Part shown: one piece after another, positions 9,417 through 17,529 of the stretch | Numbering within the stretch: the first letter of the stretch is position 1 | How the letters are laid out: each line of letters starts with the position of its first letter | Origin: Oxalobacteraceae sp. CFBP 8761 | Lineage (GTDB): Bacteria; Pseudomonadota; Gammaproteobacteria; Burkholderiales; Burkholderiaceae_D | Reading direction: 5' to 3' | Assembly (NCBI GenBank): GCA_014841595.1 | Contig: JACYUE010000001.1 | Coordinates: forward strand, 190,193 to 254,192 | DNA: 64,000 nt | The notes under the pieces: generated by a model | Told to the model about the DNA's origin: nothing | Databases searched by the model: none | Seen by the model: the letters and a program-made list of their open reading frames with translations, nothing else | Translations under genes and position numbers: made by a program

Positions 9417-10956
9417 GGTCGGGTTCGCCCACAGGCGGTGGGAAGGTCAGGCGAAACAGGCTGCCCGGAAAGCGCGGGGACACGCTGCGTGGATTGTTGA
9501 AGATGTCGATGTCGGCGCCGTGCTGCTGCACGATTTCGCGCACGATCGCCAGCCCCAGGCCGCTACCCTGGGTATTGCTGCCCAGGATGCGGTAGAAGCG
9601 TTCGAATACGTGCAGGCGCTCGGTCGGCGCGATGCCGGGGCCGGTGTCCTCGACTTCGAGCAGCGCGTGTTCGCCGCTGCTGCGCACGCGCACCGTCACG
9701 CTGCCGCCAGCGGGCGTATAGCGCAGCGCATTGTCGATCAGGTTCGACAGCATCTCGCGCAGCATCAGCGGCTGGCCGGCGATCATCACCCGCTCGTCAT
9801 CATTGGCGGGCGGCTCGAATCCCAGGTCGATCTGGTGGGCGAACGACGCCTGCACCCAGTCCTGCACGGTCTCGCGCGCCACCGCAGCCAGGTCGATCTC
9901 GTCGAACGCCAGGCCCGCCTGCGGCTGGTTCTCGGCGCGCGCCAGGGCCAGCAACTGGTTGATCAGGCGCGTGGCCGATTCGGAGCTCTTGGCCAGCTGC
10001 TCGAGCGAGCGGTGGATCTCGGCCGGATCGACTTCGCGCAGGGCCAGTTCGGATTGCATGCGCATGCCGGCCAGCGGCGTCTTCATCTGGTGCGCGGCGT
10101 CGGCGATGAAGCGTTTCTGCATCTCTACCGTCTTGCCCAGGCGCTCGAGCATGTCGTTGAACGAGCCGACCAGCGGCGAGATTTCTTCGGGCACCTGGCG
10201 CGGATCGATCGGCGACAGATCGTCCTGCGGCCGCGCGCGGATGCGCTGCTGCAGCTCGGCCAACGGGCTCAGGCCGCGCGAGAGAGCGAACCAGACCAGC
10301 GCCAGGATCACCGGCAGGATGATGAACTGGGGCAGGATCACGCCCTTGATGATTTCATTGGCCAGGTGCGCGCGCTTGTCGAGCGTTTCGGCCACCTGCA
10401 CCAGTGCCAGCGACGGCGCCGGTGATGCCGTGCGTTCGTGCAGCGGATCGAGATTTACGTAGGCATAGGCCACGCGGATCGGTGTGCCGTGGATGGTGTC
10501 GTTGCGAAACTCGACCGTGCCGCTGCGGGCCGGCTCGCCGGCGCGGTTGGCGCGTGGACGCGGCAGGTCGCGGTCGCCATCGAGGTGTTCGCCAGCCGGC
10601 CCGGCCAGCAGGTAATACACGCTGTCGACGTCGTCGGCGCGCAGGATGTCGCGTCCGGCCGTGCGCAGCTGGCCAACCGTCTTGCCGTCCACGGTGCGGA
10701 TCTGCTGGCCCAGCACCGTGACCCGGTCCTCGAGCGCATCGTCGAACGGCTGGTTGGCGATCGATTTCGCCACCAGATAGGTGATCGCGATGCTCATCGG
10801 CCACAGCAGCAGCAGCGGCGCGAGCATCCAGTCGAGGATTTCCCCGAACAGCGAGTGACGGATGTTTTCGTCCGGCTCGGGGTTGGGTGGAACGTAGAGC
10901 GGCTCGAACTGCTGCTGCTGCTGCTGCGTGGGCTCGGGCGTGAAGCCGGCGTTCAC
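9406..10956 (-). CDS. Sensor histidine kinase (TctE/QseC-like, 2CSK_N-type sensor)
   Basis: 516 residues from the GTG at 10954-10956, which overlaps the response regulator stop (GTGA). The frame is open further upstream, but that part lies inside the regulator gene. Membrane helices at about 45-64 and 207-226 bracket a periplasmic domain. HAMP-like sequence follows, then the phosphoacceptor H-box FIADAAHQMKTPLAG with His289, and N and G boxes of the HATPase domain (NLIDNALRYTP, DTGPGIA, GSGLGLAIVREI). The N-terminal cytoplasmic tail carries a six-residue glutamine run and is proline rich. Probably senses an extracellular carboxylate and controls the symporter downstream. Confidence 0.9.
   Translation of the reverse strand: MNAGFTPEPTQQQQQQFEPLYVPPNPEPDENIRHSLFGEILDWMLAPLLLLWPMSIAITYLVAKSIANQPFDDALEDRVTVLGQQIRTVDGKTVGQLRTAGRDILRADDVDSVYYLLAGPAGEHLDGDRDLPRPRANRAGEPARSGTVEFRNDTIHGTPIRVAYAYVNLDPLHERTASPAPSLALVQVAETLDKRAHLANEIIKGVILPQFIILPVILALVWFALSRGLSPLAELQQRIRARPQDDLSPIDPRQVPEEISPLVGSFNDMLERLGKTVEMQKRFIADAAHQMKTPLAGMRMQSELALREVDPAEIHRSLEQLAKSSESATRLINQLLALARAENQPQAGLAFDEIDLAAVARETVQDWVQASFAHQIDLGFEPPANDDERVMIAGQPLMLREMLSNLIDNALRYTPAGGSVTVRVRSSGEHALLEVEDTGPGIAPTERLHVFERFYRILGSNTQGSGLGLAIVREIVQQHGADIDIFNNPRSVSPRFPGSLFRLTFPPPVGEPDHAD
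10909..10926 (+). repeat. CTG trinucleotide run encoding polyglutamine in the kinase N-terminus
   Basis: Six consecutive CTG units on the plus strand, read as six glutamine codons (CAG) on the coding strand. The unit size keeps the frame, so copy number change would lengthen or shorten the Gln run without inactivating the kinase. Confidence 0.7.
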
Positions 10957-11693
10957 TTGTCGGCAGCGGAGGTGGCGATACGGGCGTCGTTCGCAGCCGC
11001 AGCGGCTGCTGCGGCTGCGCTGGCCTCGGAGAATTTCTCGAGGCAATAGCCCAGGCCGCGCACGGTGGCAATGCGCACGCCGCCGACCTCGATCTTCTTG
11101 CGCAGGCGGTGCACATACACCTCGATGGCGTTGTTGGAGACTTCTTCGCCCCATTCGCACAGGTGGTCGACCAGTTGCTCCTTGGAGACGAGGCGCCCGG
11201 TGCGCGCCAGCAGCACTTCGAGCAGGCCCAGCTCGCGCGCCGACAGATCGAGCATCTGGTCGTTGATGTAGGCGCTGCGGCCGACCTGGTCATAGACCAG
11301 CGGGCCATGGCGCACGACCGCTGCGCCGCCGCCGGCGCCGCGCCGGGTCAGTGCCCGCACGCGCGCTTCGAGCTCGGACAGCGCGAACGGCTTGGCCATG
11401 TAGTCGTCGGCGCCCAGGTCGAGACCCTCGACGCGCTGCTCGACCGAGTCGGCCGCAGTCAGGATCAATACAGGCAGCAGCGAGGCGCGGGCGCGCAGGC
11501 GGCGCAGCACTTCGAGCCCGGACATCTTCGGCAGGCCCAGGTCGAGAATGAGCAGATCGAACTCCTGCGTGGACAGGGCGGTATCGGCATCCTGGCCGTT
11601 CTTGACACAATCGATGGCATAGCCGGACTGGCGCAGGGAGCGCGTCAGGCCATCGGCAAGTACGCTATCATCTTCGGCGAGCAGAATTCGCAT
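10953..11693 (-). CDS. OmpR-family response regulator (TctD/QseB-like)
   Basis: 246 residues. The receiver domain (about 1-115) has acidic residues at 7-9, phosphoacceptor Asp51 (ILDLGLPKMSG) and the conserved KPF near 102. A winged-helix DNA-binding domain follows (about 130-225, with VYVHRLRKKIE and TVRGLGYCLE). The C-terminus ends in an alanine-rich tail. RBS AAGAGGTG precedes the ATG. First gene of a four-gene leftward operon with the kinase, DUF4212 subunit and symporter, so it most likely controls that transporter; the target is inferred from linkage only. Confidence 0.92.
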   Translation of the reverse strand: MRILLAEDDSVLADGLTRSLRQSGYAIDCVKNGQDADTALSTQEFDLLILDLGLPKMSGLEVLRRLRARASLLPVLILTAADSVEQRVEGLDLGADDYMAKPFALSELEARVRALTRRGAGGGAAVVRHGPLVYDQVGRSAYINDQMLDLSARELGLLEVLLARTGRLVSKEQLVDHLCEWGEEVSNNAIEVYVHRLRKKIEVGGVRIATVRGLGYCLEKFSEASAAAAAAAAANDARIATSAADK

Positions 11694-11835
11694 GGGGCAC
11701 CTCTTATTGACGTTGTCGCTTGTTCATCGAACACGCGTGATCGAACCGGTTCTCATTGTGTTGGATTTACCGCCACAATGCGAGTCCCGAGCGATTGTTG
11801 GTAAGATAACCACGTCTTTTCGCTTGCAAAAACCA

Positions 11836-11851
11836 CTGGATTTTTATACAG
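11836..11851 (+). promoter_or_regulatory. LexA (SOS) box upstream of recA
   Basis: CTGGATTTTTATACAG fits the SOS box CTGT-N8-ACAG with one mismatch and an AT-rich centre. It lies 63 bp upstream of the recA start and overlaps a plausible sigma-70 promoter (-35 TTGCAA at 11824-11829, -10 TATACA at 11845-11850). LexA repression of recA is established in proteobacteria; use of this exact site is inferred. Confidence 0.75.
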
Positions 11852-11914
11852 TACTGGCTCTTGAAGTGCGCGTGACCGCCCACACCTTGCCTACTCCACG
11901 ACAGAAAGTACACC

Positions 11915-12988
11915 ATGGACGACAAAAAAACCGCATTGAACGCCGCTGATAAGGGCAAGGCGCTGGCTGCCGCCCTGGCGCAGATTGAAAAGCAGTTCGG
12001 CAAGGGCTCGGTGATGCGCATGGATGCGAACACGCCGGTCGAAGAAGTACAAACGGTTTCCACCGGCTCGCTGGGCCTGGACATCGCGCTGGGCGTTGGC
12101 GGCCTGCCGCGCGGCCGTATCGTCGAGATCTACGGTCCTGAATCGTCGGGTAAAACCACCCTGACGCTGCAAACCATCGCCCAGATGCAAAAGCTGGGGG
12201 GCACCTGCGCGTTCATCGACGCCGAGCACGCACTCGACGTCACCTACGCGCAAAAGCTGGGCATCAACCTGAGCGAGCTGCTGATCTCGCAGCCGGATAC
12301 CGGCGAGCAGGCGCTTGAAATCACCGACGCGCTGGTGCGCTCGGGCAGTGTCGACCTGGTCGTCATCGACTCGGTCGCGGCCCTGACGCCACGCGCCGAA
12401 ATCGAAGGCGACATGGGTGACTCGCTGCCCGGTCTGCAGGCACGTCTGATGTCGCAAGCGCTGCGCAAGCTCACCGGCTCGATCAACCGCACCAATACGC
12501 TGGTCATTTTCATCAACCAGATCCGCATGAAGATCGGCGTCATGTTCGGCAGCCCTGAGACCACCACCGGTGGTAACGCGCTGAAGTTCTACGCGTCGGT
12601 GCGCCTGGACATCCGTCGTACCGGCTCGATCAAGTCGGGTGACGAGGTGATCGGTAACGAAACCAAGGTCAAGGTCGTCAAGAACAAGATCGCCCCGCCA
12701 TTCAAGGAAGCGCACTTCGACATTCTTTATGGAGAAGGCACATCCCGTGAAGGCGAAATTCTGGATCTCGGCGCAGATAACAAAATCGTCGAGAAGTCGG
12801 GCTCGTGGTACAGCTACAACGGCGAGCGTATCGGTCAGGGTAAAGACAACGCGCGTCAGTTCCTGCGTGACCGTCCAGCCCTGGCGCGTGAGATCGAAAA
12901 CAAGGTCCGTACCGCCTTGGGTGTGCGTGAGCTGCCACCGACGATCGGTGGTGACGACAAACCGAAGCTGCAGGCGGTTGGTGAATAA
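11915..12988 (+). CDS. recA: Recombinase RecA
   Basis: 357-residue RecA, the DNA-dependent ATPase that pairs homologous strands and triggers LexA self-cleavage. Walker A is GPESSGKT at 74-81. The protein also has the segment [15 protein letters not shown], loop L2 ([14 protein letters not shown]) and the C-terminal [12 protein letters not shown] block. Full length with no intein. A LexA box lies upstream and recX follows 74 bp downstream, the common arrangement. Confidence 0.98.
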   Translation: MDDKKTALNAADKGKALAAALAQIEKQFGKGSVMRMDANTPVEEVQTVSTGSLGLDIALGVGGLPRGRIVEIYGPESSGKTTLTLQTIAQMQKLGGTCAFIDAEHALDVTYAQKLGINLSELLISQPDTGEQALEITDALVRSGSVDLVVIDSVAALTPRAEIEGDMGDSLPGLQARLMSQALRKLTGSINRTNTLVIFINQIRMKIGVMFGSPETTTGGNALKFYASVRLDIRRTGSIKSGDEVIGNETKVKVVKNKIAPPFKEAHFDILYGEGTSREGEILDLGADNKIVEKSGSWYSYNGERIGQGKDNARQFLRDRPALAREIENKVRTALGVRELPPTIGGDDKPKLQAVGE

Positions 12989-13062
12989 TCAGCCGGCGCA
13001 GGGCGCGGTGGCAGCAGCTTGCCACCGCCGCCCGGCGCCATGCTGATGGGCTGACGTTACCC

Positions 13063-13527
13063 ATGCGAGCACCCGTACTCAGTCTCAAGGGCCGCGCGCT
13101 GCGCTATCTGTCGCAGCGCGAACACAGCCGCTTCGAATTGCGCCGCAAGCTGTCCAAGTATGCGGAAGAGGGCGATGACGTCGATGCCCTGCTCGATTTC
13201 CTTGAAAAAAACAATTGGTTGTCACAGGAGCGCTTTGCCGAATCCCTGGTCAACCGTAAAGCGAGCCGTTATGGCGACAGTCGTGTGATGGCCGAATTGC
13301 AAAGTCATGGATTAACGGGCGAGGCCCTGGTCGACATCAAGGCCGGGCTGTCCGACAGCGAGACCGCGCGTGCGGTCGAAGTCTGGCAACGCAAATTTGG
13401 CACGGTCGCTGAGGATGCAGCGGCGCGCGCCAAGCAGATGCGGTTCCTGCTGCAGCGGGGGTTTTCCCAGCGCGCGGCGCGTGCAGCGATGCAGGGCGCG
13501 CCCGACGACGACGAGTTTCCCGACTAA
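13063..13527 (+). CDS. recX: Recombination regulatory protein RecX
   Basis: 154 residues, rich in Arg and Ala, built from three-helix repeats typical of RecX, which binds and restrains RecA filaments. The segments [34 protein letters not shown] and [16 protein letters not shown] correspond to the successive modules. It follows recA closely on the same strand and may be expressed by read-through of the SOS-induced transcript. The ATG at 13063 has no strong ribosome binding site. Confidence 0.93.
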   Translation: MRAPVLSLKGRALRYLSQREHSRFELRRKLSKYAEEGDDVDALLDFLEKNNWLSQERFAESLVNRKASRYGDSRVMAELQSHGLTGEALVDIKAGLSDSETARAVEVWQRKFGTVAEDAAARAKQMRFLLQRGFSQRAARAAMQGAPDDDEFPD

Positions 13528-13967
13528 TTAATGCTCTCGTGATGGCTTGCAGTCACAAGGTACAACTCGATGCTGCCTCAGGCGTCAGCGTGGAGCGTCA
13601 TCCCCGATATGCGAACGCATATTCCTCAACGGGCGATGGCGCTGCACGCTGGCGCTTTTCTACGTCGGGAGTAATCAGAAAAAAATCCCATATCTCCCAT
13701 TCATGGCATGAATGGCAACTACTACCGGCTGTTCTTCATGCGCATACCATATGCGTCAAACACGCTGTCAAGCGCCTGCCAAGTCCGGGTATCTCCGTCG
13801 ACGCTGGCCGTGATGTCCCCTTTTAGCGATGCACCGGGCGGGACGCTGTGATAAACTTTACGGGTTTAAGCAGCGCCGCATGAGCGGTTGTTGCCGCAGA
13901 AGCTGCGGTGACGTGCACTAGCACACCGGCTGCATCACTAACCGCCGTCTCGACGGCACTGGTATTT
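13528..13967. other. Intergenic stretch with no recognised gene
   Basis: About 440 bp between recX and the DUF2889 gene. A 95-codon open frame (13539-13826, plus) has no recognisable protein features and I do not call it. Two short inverted repeats are visible: CCATTCAT and ATGAATGG at 13697-13715, and CGCATA and TATGCG at 13741-13755. No intrinsic terminator with a U-run was found after recX. Confidence 0.5.
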
Positions 13968-14531
13968 ATGCCTTTGTCTCTTCCCGTATCGCGCTCGCTC
14001 CGGCATACGCGCGCCATCACAGTCGATGCCTATGCGCGCGACGATGGCATGTGGGATCTTGATGCCAGCATCCGCGATGTGAAAGCGCGTACTGTTGAAC
14101 TTGCTTCCGGCGAACGGCCCGGCGGCACGCCAGTGCACGACCTGAAGCTGCGCGTCACGATCGACCGCGACCTGAACATCGTCGATGCCGAAGCCGCATC
14201 CGATGCCGTCCCGTATCCGGGCTTTTGCGATACCATCGGCCCTGCCTACAAGAAGTTGATCGGGCTCTCGCTCGTGAACCATTTCCGGTTGCATCTGAAA
14301 GACCGCCTGTCCGGCGTGCTCGGCTGCACCCATCTGACCGAACTGGCCCAGGTGCTGCCCACTGCAGCGCTGCAAGCCTTTGCTGACGACACCGTCGATG
14401 CCCCAGGCGGGCAAGGCGTCACGTCATCCGACCGTCCATTTGAGCTCGACCGTTGCCATGCCCTGCGCAGCGACGGCCCCGCCGTGGCCAAATATTACCC
14501 GCGCTGGTCCATCAAGGCCGTGGCGGGTTAA
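13968..14531 (+). CDS. DUF2889 domain-containing protein
   Basis: 187 residues belonging to the DUF2889 family, an uncharacterised cytoplasmic protein found in many proteobacteria. Recognised by HTRAITVDAYARDDGMWDLDASI near the start and CHALRSDGPAVAKYYPRW at the end. The open frame extends 20 codons upstream, but the ATG at 13968 starts the conserved region; no clear ribosome binding site precedes it. It sits between recX and sucC, a location it also has in related genomes as far as I recall. Function unknown. Confidence 0.85.
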   Translation: MPLSLPVSRSLRHTRAITVDAYARDDGMWDLDASIRDVKARTVELASGERPGGTPVHDLKLRVTIDRDLNIVDAEAASDAVPYPGFCDTIGPAYKKLIGLSLVNHFRLHLKDRLSGVLGCTHLTELAQVLPTAALQAFADDTVDAPGGQGVTSSDRPFELDRCHALRSDGPAVAKYYPRWSIKAVAG

Positions 14532-14597
14532 GTCGTCGTTTGTTTTTTTTGTAGTTCAACCGTTTCTAATTCAGTAATAGATAGAAGGGAAGCCAGC

Positions 14598-15767
14598 ATG
14601 AAGATCCATGAGTATCAGGGCAAAGAAATCCTCCGAAAATTCGGGGTGACCGTTCCGCGCGGCATTCCGTGCATGTCGGTCGAAGAGGCTGTCAAAGCTG
14701 CTGAAGAACTGGGTGGTCCGGTCTGGGTCGTCAAGGCACAGATCCACGCTGGTGGCCGCGGCAAGGGCGGCGGCGTCAAGGTCGCCAAATCGCTCGAGCA
14801 GGTCAAGGAATACGCTGACCAGATCATGGGCATGCAGCTGATCACGCACCAGACCAGCCCGGAAGGCCAGAAAGTCCGTCGCCTGATGGTCGAAGAAGGC
14901 GCCGACATCAAACAAGAACTGTATGTCTCGCTCGTCACCGACCGCGTCAGCCAGAAAGTCGTGCTGATGGCCTCGTCGGAAGGCGGCATGGACATCGAAG
15001 AAGTCGCGCACAGCAACCCGGAAAAAATCCACAACGTCGTGATCGACCCAAAAGTCGGCCTGACCGATGAGCAGGCTGACGACGTCGCCGCCAAGATCGG
15101 TGTGCCAGCCGGCTCGATCGCCGACGCACGCGCGAACCTGCAGGGCCTGTACAAAGCCTACTGGGAAACCGATGCATCGCTGGCCGAAATCAACCCGCTG
15201 ATCGTTACCGGCAGCGGCAAGATCATCGCCCTGGACGCCAAATTCAACTTCGACGCGAACGCACTGTATCGCCGTCCTGAAATCGTCGCTTACCGCGATC
15301 TGGACGAAGAAGATCCAGCGGAAGTCGAAGCATCGAAATTCGACCTGGCCTACATCTCGCTCGACGGCAACATCGGCTGCCTGGTGAACGGCGCCGGCCT
15401 GGCCATGGCAACCATGGATACCATCAAGCTGTTCGGCGGCGAGCCAGCCAACTTCCTCGACGTCGGCGGTGGCGCCACGGCTGAGAAAGTGACCGAAGCG
15501 TTCAAGATCATGCTGAAGAACCCTGACCTGAAAGCCATCCTGGTCAACATCTTCGGCGGCATCATGCGTTGCGACGTCATCGCCGAAGGCGTGATCGCTG
15601 CATCGAAAGCCGTTTCGCTGCAAGTGCCGCTGGTCGTGCGCATGAAGGGCACCAACGAAGACTTGGGCAAGAAGATGCTGGCCGAATCGGGCCTGCCAAT
15701 CATCGCCGCAGACACGATGGAAGACGCAGCCAAGTCGGTCGTCGCCGCTGCTGCCGGTCAAGCCTAA
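14598..15767 (+). CDS. sucC: Succinyl-CoA synthetase beta subunit (ADP-forming)
   Basis: 389-residue beta subunit of succinyl-CoA synthetase, the TCA-cycle enzyme coupling succinyl-CoA cleavage to nucleoside triphosphate formation. It has an ATP-grasp domain ([17 protein letters not shown] near 46-62, EINPLIVT near 199) and a C-terminal CoA-ligase domain ([23 protein letters not shown]). RBS AGAAGGGAAG precedes the ATG. sucD follows after 19 bp, forming the usual operon ended by a strong terminator. Confidence 0.98.
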   Translation: MKIHEYQGKEILRKFGVTVPRGIPCMSVEEAVKAAEELGGPVWVVKAQIHAGGRGKGGGVKVAKSLEQVKEYADQIMGMQLITHQTSPEGQKVRRLMVEEGADIKQELYVSLVTDRVSQKVVLMASSEGGMDIEEVAHSNPEKIHNVVIDPKVGLTDEQADDVAAKIGVPAGSIADARANLQGLYKAYWETDASLAEINPLIVTGSGKIIALDAKFNFDANALYRRPEIVAYRDLDEEDPAEVEASKFDLAYISLDGNIGCLVNGAGLAMATMDTIKLFGGEPANFLDVGGGATAEKVTEAFKIMLKNPDLKAILVNIFGGIMRCDVIAEGVIAASKAVSLQVPLVVRMKGTNEDLGKKMLAESGLPIIAADTMEDAAKSVVAAAAGQA

Positions 15768-15786
15768 TTGCTAAGGAAATAAAAAA

Positions 15787-16668
15787 ATGTCGATTCTGAT
15801 CAACAAAGATACCAAAGTAGTCACCCAGGGCATCACCGGCAAGACCGGTCAGTTCCACACCCGCATGTGCCGCGAGTACGCAAACGGCAAGGAAGCGTTC
15901 GTTGCTGGCGTGAACCCGAAGAAAGCCGGCGAAGATTTCGAAGGCATCCCGATTTTCGCAACCGTTGCTGAAGCGAAAAAAGAAACCGGCGCCAACGTGT
16001 CGGTCATCTATGTCCCACCAGCAGGCGCAGCCGCTGCAATCTGGGAAGCCGTCGAAGCCGAGCTGGATCTGGCAATTTGCATCACCGAAGGCATTCCAGT
16101 CCGTGACATGATGGAAATCAAGGACCGTATGGCTAAAGCAGGTTCCAAGACCCTGCTGCTGGGCCCTAACTGCCCAGGCCTGATTACCCCTGACGAAATC
16201 AAGATCGGCATCATGCCAGGTCACATCCACCGCAAGGGCCGCATCGGCGTCGTCTCGCGTTCGGGTACCCTGACGTATGAAGCAGTTGCACAGCTGACCG
16301 CACTGGGCCTGGGCCAGTCGTCGGCAGTCGGCATCGGTGGTGACCCGATCAACGGTCTGAAGCACATCGACGTCATGCAGATGTTCAACGACGATCCTGA
16401 TACCGACGCGGTCATCATGATCGGCGAAATCGGTGGTCCTGACGAAGCCAACGCGGCTTACTGGATCAAGGACAACATGAAGAAGCCAGTCGTCGGCTTC
16501 ATCGCTGGCGTCACCGCGCCACCAGGCAAGCGCATGGGCCACGCCGGCGCGCTGATCTCGGGCGGTGCGGATACCGCGCAAGCCAAGCTGGAAATCATGG
16601 AAGCCTGCGGCATCACCGTCACCAAGAACCCGTCGGAAATGGCGCGTCTGCTGAAGGCAATGCTGTAA
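15787..16668 (+). CDS. sucD: Succinyl-CoA synthetase alpha subunit
   Basis: 293-residue alpha subunit. It has the CoA-binding Rossmann domain (TQGITGKTGQFH near 13-24) and the phosphohistidine loop GHAGALISGG with His about 252, which carries the phosphate during catalysis. RBS AAGGAAAT precedes the ATG. Second gene of the sucCD operon; a perfect hairpin terminator follows 26 bp after the stop. Confidence 0.98.
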   Translation: MSILINKDTKVVTQGITGKTGQFHTRMCREYANGKEAFVAGVNPKKAGEDFEGIPIFATVAEAKKETGANVSVIYVPPAGAAAAIWEAVEAELDLAICITEGIPVRDMMEIKDRMAKAGSKTLLLGPNCPGLITPDEIKIGIMPGHIHRKGRIGVVSRSGTLTYEAVAQLTALGLGQSSAVGIGGDPINGLKHIDVMQMFNDDPDTDAVIMIGEIGGPDEANAAYWIKDNMKKPVVGFIAGVTAPPGKRMGHAGALISGGADTAQAKLEIMEACGITVTKNPSEMARLLKAML

Positions 16669-16694
16669 TTCTGACGATCTAGTGATCGAAAGCT

Positions 16695-16722
16695 AAAACG
16701 GGGAGCGCGAGCTCCCCGTTTT
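16695..16722 (+). terminator. Intrinsic terminator after sucCD
   Basis: Perfect 12-bp stem AAAACGGGGAGC / GCTCCCCGTTTT closed by a GCGA (GNRA) tetraloop, with the T stretch forming the descending arm. The opposite strand also has a T-run, so it could act in both directions. Confidence 0.9.
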
Positions 16723-16760
16723 CCATTTGGTGCGCCACTTTTTGTTGATACGCGTCGCGT

Positions 16761-16799
16761 GTGACAAAAATTGCTGTAGGGTACTGACAAATTTTGTCA
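16761..16799. promoter_or_regulatory. Candidate upstream activator sites for the pilin promoter (PilR-like)
   Basis: GTGACA at 16761-16766 and the perfect palindrome TGACAAATTTTGTCA at 16785-16799 present repeated GACA/TGTC half sites. They lie 85-120 bp upstream of a sigma-54 promoter, where an enhancer-binding activator would sit. PilR of Pseudomonas binds TGTC-type half sites upstream of pilA; its role here is inference. Confidence 0.45.
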
Positions 16800-16882
16800 T
16801 CCGAGGTGCCGTTTTTTGTGCTGGAACAGGATTTTGTTGGTTTGTTGTTCATAAAATCGACCGTTTTACGCCATTTTTGGGC

Positions 16883-16898
16883 TGGCACAGCGCTTGCA
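16883..16898 (+). promoter_or_regulatory. Sigma-54 (RpoN) promoter of the pilin gene
   Basis: TGGCACAGCGCTTGCA matches the RpoN consensus TGGCAC-N5-TTGCW completely. The -24 GG is at 16884-16885 and the -12 GC at 16896-16897, exactly 10 bp apart. It lies 76 bp upstream of the pilin start. RpoN/PilR control of major pilin is well established in related bacteria. Confidence 0.9.
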
Positions 16899-16973
16899 TA
16901 TAAGAAAGCGTAGCAGTGAGCAGCACAAGATACGTAGGTCCACTTTTTTGAAATACCCACCTGGAGATTTAAA

Positions 16974-17474
16974 ATGAACTTCAAGCAAATGCCAAGCAAA
17001 AAAGCCGAAGGCGGCTTTACCCTGATCGAACTGATGATTGTCGTGGCAATTATCGGTATTCTGGCTGCTGTTGCAATTCCACAGTACAGCAACTACACCA
17101 TCAAAGCAAAAATCGCTTCGGTGCTCTCTTCGGTTTCGGCTGTCAAGACCGCAGTCGGCGTATGCGCGCAAGAAAACGGCGGTGTTCTGGACAACTGCAA
17201 TAGCGACGAAAATGGCATCCCAGCGACCTTCACGACCAAGGAAATCGCTAGTGTAGAGACGACTGCCGGACAGATCGTTGTGACTCTGGGTACCGGCATC
17301 GGTACCGGCGTCGATGGTGGTGTTATCACGATGGCGCCATCGACTGGCGCGAACGCAGCAAATCTCGTCTGGACGAATACCCCGACCGATTTCGACAATG
17401 ACGTTGCTGAAGAAGCCATCACGAAAAATAATCCAGTAGCAGCATCCACCACCACCCCGACTCCTAACCCGTAA
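16974..17474 (+). CDS. pilA: Type IV major pilin (PilA-like prepilin)
   Basis: 166 residues. The leader ends in KKAEGG, cleaved by PilD before Phe15 (FTLIELMIVV). Glu5 of the mature protein is present and an unbroken hydrophobic helix runs to about residue 40. Two cysteines near 63 and 75 (VCAQENGG...DNC) could form a central disulfide; no C-terminal cysteine pair is present, unlike Pseudomonas pilins. The tail is Thr/Pro/Ala rich (ASTTTPTPNP), a possible O-glycosylation region. Its own sigma-54 promoter and strong terminator make it monocistronic. No other pilus gene is in the window. RBS CTGGAGA. Confidence 0.93.
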   Translation: MNFKQMPSKKAEGGFTLIELMIVVAIIGILAAVAIPQYSNYTIKAKIASVLSSVSAVKTAVGVCAQENGGVLDNCNSDENGIPATFTTKEIASVETTAGQIVVTLGTGIGTGVDGGVITMAPSTGANAANLVWTNTPTDFDNDVAEEAITKNNPVAASTTTPTPNP

Positions 17475-17490
17475 TTCCCGGTAGAGCATC

Positions 17491-17522
17491 AAAAAGCCCG
17501 CTTCCCAGCGGGCTTTTTTTAT
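17491..17522 (+). terminator. Intrinsic terminator, shared by the pilin and the convergent S9 peptidase gene
   Basis: Stem AAAAAGCCCGCT / AGCGGGCTTTTT with a four-base loop, followed by further T residues. A-run and T-run flank both sides, so it can serve both convergent genes. Confidence 0.93.
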
Positions 17523-17529
17523 TGCAGCT

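Noticed and set aside
13539..13826. A 95-codon open frame after recX
   Set aside because: No RBS, no domain, no signal peptide, and composition unlike its neighbours.
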